The notes below the pieces were generated by a model. The model saw nothing but the letters and a program-made list of their open reading frames with translations, had not been told where the DNA came from and did not search any database. DNA of 64,000 nucleotides from Nostoc commune NIES-4072 (GTDB lineage Bacteria; Cyanobacteriota; Cyanobacteriia; Cyanobacteriales; Nostocaceae). Made by a program: the position numbers and the translations under genes. This document shows positions 43,476 through 52,708 of the stretch, in pieces (position 1 is the stretch's first letter; each line of letters starts with the position of its first letter). The stretch lies in contig NZ_BDUD01000001.1 of assembly GCF_003113895.1 (NCBI RefSeq), forward strand, positions 502,356-566,355, written 5' to 3'.

Positions 43476-45287
43476 TTATGCCACACTGACTTCTAGCGTA
43501 TAAGAAAAATCAGGTCTAGAGCTGCTACCAGAGAAAGTTCCGCCATCTTCAGGCAAGAAAGGAAATTTACTCACTGAAATGGAGTATGTACCCGCACTCA
43601 ACGAACTGGTAATTAATGACGAATTGTTACCGCCACTATCGTCGTCACTTTGCACCAAAGTCCCAGTATCGTTAAACAGTCCAAGAACTGAATCTCCCGA
43701 TGTCACTGTCCTGATAGTGACAGTTCCTGAATTTGCTAAAGAAAAATTATAAAAGTCGAAATCGGGATTATCCCCTGGTTGAACTGTTGCTATCTGGCCT
43801 GAAGCATTAACGTTTGAGCCTGATGACAAGGAACCTAACACTTCAGCAGTTAACAGTGAGTTGTTTGTACCTTTTCCAGGAATTTCCAGCTCATAGTTGA
43901 AAAGGAAGTCATCACTATCAAGTGTGAGATTGTTTCTCCCCAGAACAACACTTATAATTTCATCTGGCTCTGCTCCAGGTTTGTCTAAGAATATTCGTGT
44001 GTTGTTTCCAATAACTTCTAGACGGTAGTCTAGTGAAGATCCTTTGAGTTGAATTTGATCTTGACTAGAGTCGAAGTCAGTAATAGTAGCGAAGTCCCCA
44101 AAACCAGGATTGACAGTGTTGTTATCGTCGTAGAAAACACTTATAAAGTCCCCCAGGATAAATCTATCTGCCCCAGTCCCACCTGTTAAGGTATCAGTTT
44201 CCCCTAATCCAGGTGGAAGCAGATTACCACCAGGAAAACCACCAGTAAAAACACTGATGAAGACATCATCTCCAGACCCGCCATTGAGTCTGTCATTGTC
44301 GAGTCCGCTTCGTAGTCTATCATCGCCGTCCTCACCGTTGAGGATATCATCGCCGCTACCACCGATTATTGAGTCATCGCCTGCTCTTCCATTGAGAGTG
44401 TTGCTACTCAAATTAGTACCGATGAGGATGTTATTAAGACTGTTACCTGTCGCATTGATGGCGCTAGTTCCCGTCAGCCTCAGATTCTCCAGATTAGCAC
44501 CGAGTGTGTAGGTAACAGAAGACAGAACGGTATCTGTGCCTGAATCCGCAGCTTCCGTAATGGTGTCGGTAGTACTATCAATGATGTAAGTGTCGTCGCC
44601 TGCTCCCCCACTCAAAGTGTCAGCACCTAAGCCCCCATCAAGTGTGTCATTGCCATTATTACCGGATAATCGGTTATTTTGCCTGTCACCCACAATGCTG
44701 TCATTTCCATTTGTGCCTTTGACATTATCAAAGTTGACTGCTGTAAATGACAATCTTCCCAAGCCAGGAACGTTACTAGCAGCTAAACTTTGGGTTTGCA
44801 GGTTAACAGTGATAGATACCTCAGCCAAAGATTGGGATGCATCTATGGTGTTGTTGGCAACATTAGGATTAGCAATAACCTTTTCTACTCTAAAGAGTTG
44901 GTCTTGACCAAATTTTCCAGCTTTTTCAATGGTTCCAAAACCTGACAAGGTAATGGTTTGATTTAATTGACTGTAGTCTGCGGTATCAATGCCATCTCCG
45001 CCATTAATGCTGTCGTTATCCTGACTGCTTATGAAAGTGTCATTGCCTGCACCACCTATTAGAGTGTCGTTTCCTGTGCCACCATCAAGTGTGTCATTGC
45101 CGTTTCCACCGCTTAAACTGTCGTTTGCTGTCCCACCTGCAAGAGAATCGTTACCATCTGCACCATTCAAAGTGTCATTACCAGAAGTGCTATTGGCATT
45201 ACCACCACTAGCCCAACCAACTATCGTGTCATTTCCCGAAGTCCCTAAAAGATTGTCAGCACTTGTTTTGCCGAAAATAAATGCCAT
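43476..45287 (-). CDS. RTX calcium-binding protein with PPC domain, paralogue 3
   Basis: A 603-residue paralogue with the same layout as paralogue 2: RTX block, non-repeat middle segment, second RTX block, acidic linker (ATITDFDSSQDQIQLKGSSL) and PPC domain at the C-terminus (DFDFYNFSLANSGTVTIRTV). The first 280 residues are almost identical to paralogue 2, while the second RTX block and later parts are clearly diverged (NLSSNTLNGRAGDDSIIGGS). This mosaic suggests gene conversion in the 5' half. Ribosome site and start are as in the others. The pgk tail copy lies 113 bp downstream. Confidence 0.9.
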   Translation of the reverse strand: MAFIFGKTSADNLLGTSGNDTIVGWASGGNANSTSGNDTLNGADGNDSLAGGTANDSLSGGNGNDTLDGGTGNDTLIGGAGNDTFISSQDNDSINGGDGIDTADYSQLNQTITLSGFGTIEKAGKFGQDQLFRVEKVIANPNVANNTIDASQSLAEVSITVNLQTQSLAASNVPGLGRLSFTAVNFDNVKGTNGNDSIVGDRQNNRLSGNNGNDTLDGGLGADTLSGGAGDDTYIIDSTTDTITEAADSGTDTVLSSVTYTLGANLENLRLTGTSAINATGNSLNNILIGTNLSSNTLNGRAGDDSIIGGSGDDILNGEDGDDRLRSGLDNDRLNGGSGDDVFISVFTGGFPGGNLLPPGLGETDTLTGGTGADRFILGDFISVFYDDNNTVNPGFGDFATITDFDSSQDQIQLKGSSLDYRLEVIGNNTRIFLDKPGAEPDEIISVVLGRNNLTLDSDDFLFNYELEIPGKGTNNSLLTAEVLGSLSSGSNVNASGQIATVQPGDNPDFDFYNFSLANSGTVTIRTVTSGDSVLGLFNDTGTLVQSDDDSGGNNSSLITSSLSAGTYSISVSKFPFLPEDGGTFSGSSSRPDFSYTLEVSVA

Positions 45288-45900
45288 GTTATTTCTCCTG
45301 AATTGCTCACTAATACGTAAGTTCAGCCTCAGTCAAAGAACTATTTATCAGTAAAGATATAGATTACTTACCATTTGTGTAATCTAAATTAAAAACTACT
45401 AAATTATTTGGTTAATAACTTATAAAGAAAAAATATCCAGCTATTTATTGTGGGCTGACCTGAAAAACCCGCCTTTGCTTACGCGCGAGCAAGACGCCTA
45501 CTTTAAAGAATTAGATAGTTTTTTTGAAAGTCTCTTAATTAATAACCCAAATAGTAAGCAACTATATTAAATATTTTGGTTCTTTTTCCAGACTTTTTTA
45601 AACTAACGTTGTAACTATTTAATTATAATGAAGTACAAGGTTACATCAACTACTTTATCAAAACTTTAAATTTTCGATAAATATGATTGATAATATATTC
45701 AAATATATGTGTTATGTGTAAAATTTAATTAATTATTGTTTCAACCTATTGATTTTTCTGGGAAAGCGCTCCTGAGCATGACCATCTTCACAAGGAAATG
45801 CATCCACTGCTAGCATTAAACTGGGGTTAAGCATACCTTAAAAGGGCTAGTAATAATTTTTTTACTATGCGATCGCATGGGAAGTGAAATTATGTCTTTT
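45288..45900. other. Upstream region of RTX gene 3
   Basis: No gene is visible. The first 240 or so bases mirror those upstream of RTX gene 1. Beyond about 45530 the sequence is AT-rich and unique. A GCGATCGC lies at about 45869-45876, 25 bases beyond the 3' end of the next gene. Confidence 0.55.
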
Positions 45901-46182
45901 CTAATCCTTCTCGGATTTTGGCTTTTTTCTACCAAACAAACTAGTCATACTTAATCCTGTAACCAATAATCCCAATAATCCTAGTCCGTTTAAAATCGGG
46001 TAGATTCCCTGTAAACCAAATATTTCACCACGATGAATTGAAAGCAGTAGACTACGCCCTATTCCCAGGTTAGCTGACCACTCACCTACCAGCGTAGCTG
46101 CAATTCCAGTTAACAATGTTACAGCAAGTGGTAAAGCCAAAATAATCGCTAGAGTCCGGTGGTACTTGCGAAATGAACGCAT
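45901..46182 (-). CDS. Small PepSY-TM-like membrane protein
   Basis: A 93-residue protein with two transmembrane segments (residues 10-33 LAIILALPLAVTLLTGIAAT, and 58-82 GIYPILNGLGLLGLLVTGLS). RKYHRTLAI followed by TM, then LLLSIHRGEIFG, matches the PepSY-associated TM family, where the conserved His is in IHRG. The ATG at 46182 with GGAG upstream is chosen; a TTG at 46326 would add an unlikely polar extension. It ends in a basic KKPKSEKD tail. Role unknown; PepSY proteins are linked to iron or peptidase regulation. Confidence 0.75.
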   Translation of the reverse strand: MRSFRKYHRTLAIILALPLAVTLLTGIAATLVGEWSANLGIGRSLLLSIHRGEIFGLQGIYPILNGLGLLGLLVTGLSMTSLFGRKKPKSEKD

Positions 46183-46384
46183 TATCCAAAATCTCCAGTG
46201 GAAACTATAGTAGTTCGCTATTTGTTTAAACCCAGATATAAAGACGACTGTTTTCCTACTATCTTGTGTCTTTTGACCAAAAAATAATTTGGATGCAGCA
46301 CAACTAAATTCATTTATCGGATTCAAAATTATTAACTTTTGACTTCCCCAAAGGGGCTGACTTCTGCTCTATGTTAGCTTTACC

Positions 46385-46810
46385 TCACTTTTTAGAAACA
46401 CTGGCAATACTTGTATTAAGTGTTTGTAACCCTTTAAGAGCTTTCGCTTTATCTTTTGCCTTCAGCGCACCCTTTACCTGAGTCGCAGTATCTTCGATTA
46501 CATTATAGGTTTTTGAAGATTTAGTTTTGACACCATCCTCAACCTTAGACCAAGAGTTTTCAAACTTATTAAATTCTTGTTGAGCTTTGTCAAAGTTTCC
46601 GCCTTGCACCGCAGTTTTAGTATTTGAAACTACACTGACCAAAGTCTTAAAACCTTCCTGTGTAGCAACAGTTGTTTTGGATACTGCTGTACCCGAAGTG
46701 TTTTCAGTAGCAGCAGGAGTCTGGGTAGTAGATTTTTGATCGCTGTTGCATCCTACTAATGTCAGTAAGGCAATTGCAGTAACGGGGATGATGTAGATTA
46801 AGCGTTTCAT
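46385..46810 (-). CDS. Small helical lipoprotein (DUF4363-like)
   Basis: A 141-residue predicted lipoprotein. The signal MKRLIYIIPVTAIALLTLVG is followed by Cys21 (lipobox TLVGC). Residues 22-45 are a Ser/Thr/Gln-rich linker. Residues 50-141 form an all-helical domain with repeating Lys/Ala/Val pattern (GFKTLVSVVSNTKTAVQGGN, FNKFENSWSKVEDGVK). The pattern resembles DUF4363-type proteins, a weak match. The ATG at 46810 with AGAGGTC before it is chosen over one at 46840. It lies 200 bp from the PepSY gene on the same strand. Confidence 0.75.
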   Translation of the reverse strand: MKRLIYIIPVTAIALLTLVGCNSDQKSTTQTPAATENTSGTAVSKTTVATQEGFKTLVSVVSNTKTAVQGGNFDKAQQEFNKFENSWSKVEDGVKTKSSKTYNVIEDTATQVKGALKAKDKAKALKGLQTLNTSIASVSKK

Positions 46811-46991
46811 AAGACCTCTTGAATAATGATAAATCGCCAAATACCGACGGTATCAGCTACTATATCAGCTAAAGTTGTTGGAGATGTAGAAAGATTTGAT
46901 GCAGCTTTTCGTGCATTATAACTTTGTAATATTATATACAAATCTTTACTAACACGGGTGCATCAAGGCTGTTTTTGCATTAATCGCGGGT

Positions 46992-49900
46992 TTATACATC
47001 ATCGTTTTTGGTTGGTAAGAAGGTGTGATTTGTTACCTCCTTTCTGATTAAAAAATCTTGAATGCTGTTAAGAAATTCTTTTAACTCTAAAATTAAGTTA
47101 GTAGTATTTCTAAGGTCTTGATGGTAAGCCAATCGTTCTAGTTTGTCAGATGCTAGATACATAACAGTGGCTCCAATGTTGGCACTAGCACCTTTAAGAT
47201 GATGAGCTTCTCGCGCAATTTGCCCAAAGTCATGAGATGCGATCGCTGCTTTAATTATCTCTAAACGGGGTTTAATATCTTCAACGCATACTTGCAATAG
47301 ACTTAACTCAAATTCTGTGTCATTTCCCGATATCCGATGCAAGTGTTCCCAGTCAATTGCTAAATCAGTAGTAACTGTCTGCTCATATACAACAGCCTCT
47401 TGTTTTGAGAGGATTACACCTGTCCAATGCTCTAGAGTCGCAGCCAATTTTTCTTTAAACACTGGCTTAGTCAGGTAGTCATCCATTCCGGCATTGAGAC
47501 ACCTTTCTTGATCTTCTTTCATCGCATTAGCGGTCATCGCAATCACTACAGGACGACGACGGAGAGCAAAAGTATCTTCTTGCCAACGATGAATTTCTTT
47601 TGTGGTTTCTAAACCGTCAAGAATTGGCATTTGGCAATCCATTAAAATCAAATCGTAAGGAATTTTTTCTAATAGCTGTAAAACTTCCTTGCCATTAGCA
47701 ACGACATCGGCTTTGTAGCCCAAACTATCGAGTTGCTTCAAGGCTACTTTCTGATTTACCAAATTATCTTCAGCTAAGAGAATTCTTAACTTCGATTTAG
47801 TAGCGGGGTAAGGGGAAGAGGTCAGAATGCCTGAATTTTCTTGACTTTGGATTTTTTCAGTAGCTTTTAGCCAAGAGCCTTTAGCTCCTTGTTCTGATTC
47901 TGACTGACTTTCTAAAATATTCATAATGGCATCAAGGAGTCGTGATGGCTTAATCGGTTTGACCAAATAAGCAGTAAATCCAATTTTGAGCGTCTGCTGC
48001 ACTTCATCCCGTTGATTAGTAGAGGTGAGCATAATCAAAGGTATTTTAGTAATTGCAGAATTGGCTTTAATTTGTTCTTCTATTATCATGTCATTTTTTA
48101 TATCAACCAAGGCAACATCATAAGATTTACCCTGCTCTGACTGAATAACTTTGAGGGCAGCAGCAATACTGTCAGCTTGATCTACCTGCATTCCCCAATG
48201 AGTAGCTTGATGATAGATAATTTTGTAATTAATAGTGTTGTTATCCACTAATAACAAGCGGCGATTGTTCAAAAGTCCGCGTTCGCATTTTGGTAAAGCA
48301 GGCTCAACAAGCTTTGTAAAAAGCACCTCAAACCAAAACTTAGATCCTTTACCGATCTGACTTTCTACCCCAATGACTCCTCCCATTAAAGTCACTAGTT
48401 GTTTACAGATGGCTAATCCCAGACCAGTACCACCATACTTGCGAGTGGTAGAAGCGTCCACTTGGGTAAATGGCATAAAGAGTTTGCGTTGATCTTCAGG
48501 GCTAATGCCAAGACCTGTATCTGTGATGGCAAAATGAATGGTGGCTGTAGTAGAGGTAAGAGAACGCAGTTCGGCTTGTACTAATACTTCGCCAGCGCTG
48601 GTGAACTTGATAGCGTTGCTGATTAAGTTCATGAGAATTTGCCGCAGTCTCCCAGTATCTCCTTTGAGGTGGGTGGGGACGTTATGTTCAATCAGTGCGC
48701 CAATTTCTAATCCCTTGTTATGGGCTGAGGGAGCCAATAATTCCACTACTTCTTCCAGACAAGTGGATAGGTCAAAATCTAGAGTTTCGAGAGCCATCTC
48801 TCCAGCCTCAAGTTTGGAAAGATCCAAAATCTCGTTGATTAAACTTAAAAGGGCGTCTCCACTACTACGAATTGTTTCAATAAAATCTCGCTGTTCTGGG
48901 TCTAAGGGAGTATCTAACACCAAACTGGTCATGCCCAATACAGCGTTCATTGGAGTGCGAATTTCATGACTGATATTTGCCAAAAAGGCACTTTTAGCCT
49001 GAGAAGCTAATTCGGCTTGGCGACGGGCAATTTCAAGTTCTTGTCGCTGACGAGTTTCTGCTGCTAATAATTGAGCTTGGGCTAAGGCAATACCTACTTG
49101 GTCGGCTATTTGTCGTAAAAGATGAGTTTCAAAGCTAGACCAGTGGTGAGAATCGTCACACTGATGAACTATGAGCAAACCACGAAGTTCTTCTTTGACA
49201 AGAATGGGCACAACCAAATTGACTTTGACCCCAAACTGTTGGATTAATTCTAGATGGTTTTGTTCGACTTCTGGCAGATCGAAATTAGCTAGCCCTAAAA
49301 TTTGTCCTTGACGGTACTGCTGTAGATAGTACTGCTGTAGATATTCGGCTCGAAAGTAGGGGGCGCTGATGTTTTGCTCTTTGATTGTTGGTAAGCCAGA
49401 AACTACTGCTTCAATAACGGTAGGTGCAGATTCATCAGGCAAAACTTGATAGATTAAAACTCGGTCAGTCTGGAGAATTCTTTGTACCTCCTCGACAGTG
49501 ATTTGGAGAATTTCTTCGATTTGTAAAGACTGGCGAATCTTGAGGGTGATTTCGGTAAATAATTGCGATCGCAAGTTTTGCCGTTGTACTTCTTCTTCAG
49601 CCTGTTTACGTTGGATAAATTGCCCTACTTGCTCACCGATAGAATTCACCGTTTTGAGCAAATCTTGGTCAGGTGGTTGAATCTGACGGTTAAAGCAAGT
49701 AATCACACCAAGGATTTTCTGACCGCTACGAATCGGAAAACCAAAAGCTGCATGTAGTTGTACTTCAGCGTTGATTTTGAAGCGGGAGAAACTGAGTTCT
49801 TTAACGATATCAGCGATCCAAAGAGGTTCAGAACTAGCCCAAACCCGGCCAGGTAGACCACTTCCTGGTGCAAGGGTGGTTTGCCGATTTAGTGCTGCTA

Positions 49901-51659
49901 ACTCTTGCACCTCAAGGGATGCCTTATGCCACATATCGACAAAACGCAGCACATTTGCTTGCTCATCCACCATCCAAATTTCACCCAAATCCCATGCCAA
50001 ACTCTCGCAGATTCCTTGCAGGGTTTGGCGAGTAGCTTCGCTAATCGTGGCGGACTCCGCTAAAACGCGAGTTACAGCATATTGGGCAGTCAGATGCTTT
50101 TGTGTTCGTTTGTGATCGGTGATGTCAATACCAGTGGCAACAATGTATTCCACCGCTCCTTCATAGTCTTTTAAGAAGGTATTCGACCAGGCAATCAGTC
50201 GGCGGCTACCATCCTTTATTACCCAATAGTTTTCGTGTTCTAGGAAGCCTCTACCTGTTAATAATTCTTCAAAAACTGCTTTGACTGACTCCACCTCTTC
50301 AGGAGGTAGGAACAAGTTCCAAAAATACCTACCCCTCACCTCATCGAAGGAGTAACCTGTTGTTTGCTCACAAGCTTGATTGAAGCGAACAATTTTTCCT
50401 TGGGAGTCAGCAACTACTACTAAGGCGCTGGCTGTATCCAGGACTGCTGAGATAAAGTTGCGTTCTTGGTTTAAAGCTTCTTCTGTCCTTTTGCGCTCAA
50501 TCACCTCACGATAGATGAAGTAGTAGACTACAGCAAGAACGATAAAACTTAGGCTTATGGCGATCGCAAGTATCAGAATTGTGTTACGACTAGTGGCTTT
50601 TTTTGCTTGTAACTGCTGTTGGAGTCGTCCCCTTTCCTGGTTTTCCATCTCATTAATCGCCTTGCGGATATCATCCATGAGATTTTGTTGATCATTTTTC
50701 ACTAGTACTTGCAATGCCGTCTCTAATCCCTTGTTTTGGCGCAAGTCAATAGTTTGTTTTAGTTCAGTAAGTTTAGCCCTTATTAAAAATTCAAGCGTTG
50801 CAATTTGCTTTTGTTGATTCGGTTGATCTGCTGTTAAACTTTTCAAGTTGGCAATTTCTTGCTCGACGTTACCAAGTGCTGCTTGATAAGGTTTGAGATA
50901 AGTTTGTTTTCCAGTTAAAATGTAACCACTTTGTCCAGTCTCAGCATCCTTTATCTGGTACTGTAGTTTTTCTAGACTCTCAATTTTTTTATAAGTATTT
51001 TTTACTATACTGCGATTATTAGTAGATTCTCTTGTATTTTGATAAGAAACCACGCCAATCAAAACTAAAATTACCGATGCTAAACCAAAACCTGCTGCAA
51101 TCTTTTTGAAAAATTGCTTGCTTACCTGCTGCGCCTGTTTGCTTTTCTTGGTTACAAGTACCAAACTTGCTAAATTTCGGCGTAATTCCAGTTGCTTGAT
51201 GACTTGACGACCTAAAGTTCGTAATGCCTCAACTTGTTCTGGTGCAAGTTCTCGTGGTACGTAGTCAATTACACAGAGAGTTCCTAGTGCATATCCTTCA
51301 GGATTAGTCAGAGGTACACCAGCATAAAACCGAATCTTTGGGTCAGATGTTACCAGTGGGTTGGTGGCGAACTTTTTGTCATTTGTTGCATCAGGCACAA
51401 TAAAAACATCAGGCTGTAGAATAGCATGGGCACAGAATGCGAAATCTCGATGTGTTTCTAGGGCATCCAAGCCGACTTTTGACTTGAACCACTGACGGTT
51501 TGTATCAACTAAGCTAATTAAAGCAGTAGGAGTCTGACAAATATACGAGGCTAAACGGGTGAGGTCATCAAAAGCGGCTTCAGATGGCGTGTCGAGAATT
51601 TTATACTGTAAAAGCGTCTCGATTCTCTGTGGTTCGTTATCAGGTAATGGTGCTTTCAT
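46992..51659 (-). CDS. Multi-domain hybrid sensor histidine kinase
   Basis: A 1555-residue membrane-bound hybrid kinase. Approximate order: GAF (25-165), TM (183-205), CHASE3 (206-350), TM (358-385), PAS (395-515), GAF (535-690), GAF (700-865), HisKA with His898 in [15 protein letters not shown], HATPase (about 950-1115, [13 protein letters not shown] and [11 protein letters not shown]), REC1 (about 1130-1250, VDNNTINY and VALVDIK), REC2 (1290-1410, Asp1341 in LILMDCQMP) and an HPt domain with His1486 in [15 protein letters not shown] phosphate can thus run His to Asp to His, ending with an external response regulator not found nearby. Having a GAF before the first TM segment is unusual. The signal is unknown. 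Confidence 0.95.
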   Translation of the reverse strand: MKAPLPDNEPQRIETLLQYKILDTPSEAAFDDLTRLASYICQTPTALISLVDTNRQWFKSKVGLDALETHRDFAFCAHAILQPDVFIVPDATNDKKFATNPLVTSDPKIRFYAGVPLTNPEGYALGTLCVIDYVPRELAPEQVEALRTLGRQVIKQLELRRNLASLVLVTKKSKQAQQVSKQFFKKIAAGFGLASVILVLIGVVSYQNTRESTNNRSIVKNTYKKIESLEKLQYQIKDAETGQSGYILTGKQTYLKPYQAALGNVEQEIANLKSLTADQPNQQKQIATLEFLIRAKLTELKQTIDLRQNKGLETALQVLVKNDQQNLMDDIRKAINEMENQERGRLQQQLQAKKATSRNTILILAIAISLSFIVLAVVYYFIYREVIERKRTEEALNQERNFISAVLDTASALVVVADSQGKIVRFNQACEQTTGYSFDEVRGRYFWNLFLPPEEVESVKAVFEELLTGRGFLEHENYWVIKDGSRRLIAWSNTFLKDYEGAVEYIVATGIDITDHKRTQKHLTAQYAVTRVLAESATISEATRQTLQGICESLAWDLGEIWMVDEQANVLRFVDMWHKASLEVQELAALNRQTTLAPGSGLPGRVWASSEPLWIADIVKELSFSRFKINAEVQLHAAFGFPIRSGQKILGVITCFNRQIQPPDQDLLKTVNSIGEQVGQFIQRKQAEEEVQRQNLRSQLFTEITLKIRQSLQIEEILQITVEEVQRILQTDRVLIYQVLPDESAPTVIEAVVSGLPTIKEQNISAPYFRAEYLQQYYLQQYRQGQILGLANFDLPEVEQNHLELIQQFGVKVNLVVPILVKEELRGLLIVHQCDDSHHWSSFETHLLRQIADQVGIALAQAQLLAAETRQRQELEIARRQAELASQAKSAFLANISHEIRTPMNAVLGMTSLVLDTPLDPEQRDFIETIRSSGDALLSLINEILDLSKLEAGEMALETLDFDLSTCLEEVVELLAPSAHNKGLEIGALIEHNVPTHLKGDTGRLRQILMNLISNAIKFTSAGEVLVQAELRSLTSTTATIHFAITDTGLGISPEDQRKLFMPFTQVDASTTRKYGGTGLGLAICKQLVTLMGGVIGVESQIGKGSKFWFEVLFTKLVEPALPKCERGLLNNRRLLLVDNNTINYKIIYHQATHWGMQVDQADSIAAALKVIQSEQGKSYDVALVDIKNDMIIEEQIKANSAITKIPLIMLTSTNQRDEVQQTLKIGFTAYLVKPIKPSRLLDAIMNILESQSESEQGAKGSWLKATEKIQSQENSGILTSSPYPATKSKLRILLAEDNLVNQKVALKQLDSLGYKADVVANGKEVLQLLEKIPYDLILMDCQMPILDGLETTKEIHRWQEDTFALRRRPVVIAMTANAMKEDQERCLNAGMDDYLTKPVFKEKLAATLEHWTGVILSKQEAVVYEQTVTTDLAIDWEHLHRISGNDTEFELSLLQVCVEDIKPRLEIIKAAIASHDFGQIAREAHHLKGASANIGATVMYLASDKLERLAYHQDLRNTTNLILELKEFLNSIQDFLIRKEVTNHTFLPTKNDDV

Positions 51660-51661
51660 CC

Positions 51662-51840
51662 TTATTCTGGGGATTAGGGGCTAGGGACTGGGGATTAGGG
51701 ATTGGGGGATTGGGAATTAGGGATTATTAAAAAAGAAGTCCTTATTTTGTTTCTTCCCATTCCTTAGTACGCAGTACTCAGTTCCCAGTCCCCAATCCCC
51801 AGTACCCAGTTCAACAAACTTACTTTAATTAATGACAACA
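51662..51840. repeat. Heptad repeats upstream of the kinase gene
   Basis: GGGGATTAGGGGCTAGGGACT and GGGGATTAGGGATTGGGGGAT at about 51668-51712 and a matching complement region around 51785-51812 (CAGTCCCCAATCCCCAGTACC) form a G/C-rich inverted arrangement between the kinase start and ynfA. It is repeat DNA, probably not a terminator for either divergent gene. Confidence 0.55.
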
Positions 51841-51900
51841 CTTTAGTTAAAAGCGTTAGCGTAATTTCACTGAGTTCGATCTTATGAAAGAATCTGTTAA

Positions 51901-52221
51901 ATGATTAAGTCCCTACTGTATTTTTTGTGGGCTGGTTTATTTGAAATCGGAGGCGGCTACCTAGTCTGGTTGTGGTTGCGCGAAGGTAAGCCTTTATGGT
52001 GGGGCATATTAGGTGGAATTGCTTTGGCTTTCTATGGGATTATTGCAACTCTCCAATCGGCAAATTTTGGCAGAGTCTATGCGGCTTACGGCGTGTTTAT
52101 CGCAATGGCAATGTTCTGGGGTTGGAAGGTAGACGGGGTTACTCCAGACCGCTACGACTTAATCGGAGCATGTTTAGCTTTAGTGAGTGTTTTAATTATC
52201 ATGTTTGCACCCAGAATTTAA
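51901..52221 (+). CDS. YnfA family (UPF0060) membrane protein
   Basis: A 106-residue small membrane protein with four transmembrane segments, as in the UPF0060/YnfA family, structurally similar to small multidrug-resistance exporters. Conserved blocks: SLLYFLWAGLFEIGGGYLVW (residues 3-22), LWWGILGGIALAFYGIIATL, FGRVYAAYGVFIAMAMFWGW and DLIGACLALVSVLIIMFAPR. The conserved Glu is in LFEIGG. Function is unsettled; transport of small cations has been proposed. It is followed by 490 bp without genes. Confidence 0.93.
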   Translation: MIKSLLYFLWAGLFEIGGGYLVWLWLREGKPLWWGILGGIALAFYGIIATLQSANFGRVYAAYGVFIAMAMFWGWKVDGVTPDRYDLIGACLALVSVLIIMFAPRI

Positions 52222-52527
52222 GTAAAATTTCTATACTATTTTTGACCAAGAACTTTTATGGTATTACCTTTTAAACGGATAATACCTCATCCAAAATTGC
52301 AAAAATTTTTTGGCAACTAACCTGTAAGAATCAGGCATCTGGATATCTACGGATGTATGCGGGAGATATCCAAAAAAATCACATATTTGGCTAAATTTTC
52401 CGATCAAAGTGACTGACAATAATTTAGAATGATTCTCAATTATCACAAGGATCTTGGTTTGTAACAGTAGGTAACTAAAAATTTGGAATTTTGTAGCGTT
52501 TGAATAAAATGCTATTGTTCAAAAAAT

Positions 52528-52550
52528 AAACATGCAATCATTGCATGTTT
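52528..52550. promoter_or_regulatory. Perfect palindrome upstream of amt (possible operator)
   Basis: AAACATGCAA (52528-52537) and TTGCATGTTT (52541-52550) form a perfect 10-bp inverted repeat with a 3-bp centre. It is about 160 bp before the amt start. It could be an operator, or the hairpin that ends transcription from ynfA; the T run after it is only three bases, favouring an operator or chance. Confidence 0.4.
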
Positions 52551-52666
52551 ACATCCTTATTTAAACGTTGGCAACTACAAACAGGATTATATTTTCGTTA
52601 ACATTTCCAGAAAATTAAGGTTAAGTAACTTTCAACACAAAAATGTATAACTAAAAGTAATCAAAT

Positions 52667-52680
52667 GTAGTTAAGTATAC
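52667..52680 (+). promoter_or_regulatory. Perfect NtcA consensus (GTA-N8-TAC) upstream of amt
   Basis: GTAGTTAAGTATAC matches the NtcA consensus GTA-N8-TAC exactly. It ends 28 bp before the assigned GTG start of amt, which is too close for a standard activated promoter (its -10 would fall on the ribosome site). It may therefore act at a different position, or the real start of amt is further downstream. NtcA controls ammonium transporter genes in cyanobacteria, so the motif is biologically sensible, but it is a match by eye only. Confidence 0.4.
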
Positions 52681-52708
52681 AAATAATTGGTGCTTAGGAA
52701 GGAAAAAA

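Larger units (their letters stand above)
52222..52708. other. Regulatory region upstream of amt
   Basis: No gene is supported; a frame at 52264-52446 on the minus strand is probably accidental. Two structures stand out and are listed separately: a 10-bp palindrome at 52528-52550 and a GTA-N8-TAC motif at 52667-52680. A second partial site GTA-N8-CAC lies at 52625-52638. Confidence 0.55.

Noticed and set aside
39900..45354. Long plus-strand frames rich in Pro, Ser and Leu opposite the RTX genes
   Set aside because: They are the antisense reading of the GGxGxDxxx repeats; the minus-strand frames have start sites, ribosome sites and known domains.
52264..52446. 60-codon minus-strand gene between ynfA and amt
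   Set aside because: No start context, no recognisable domain, and it lies in the probable regulatory region of amt.
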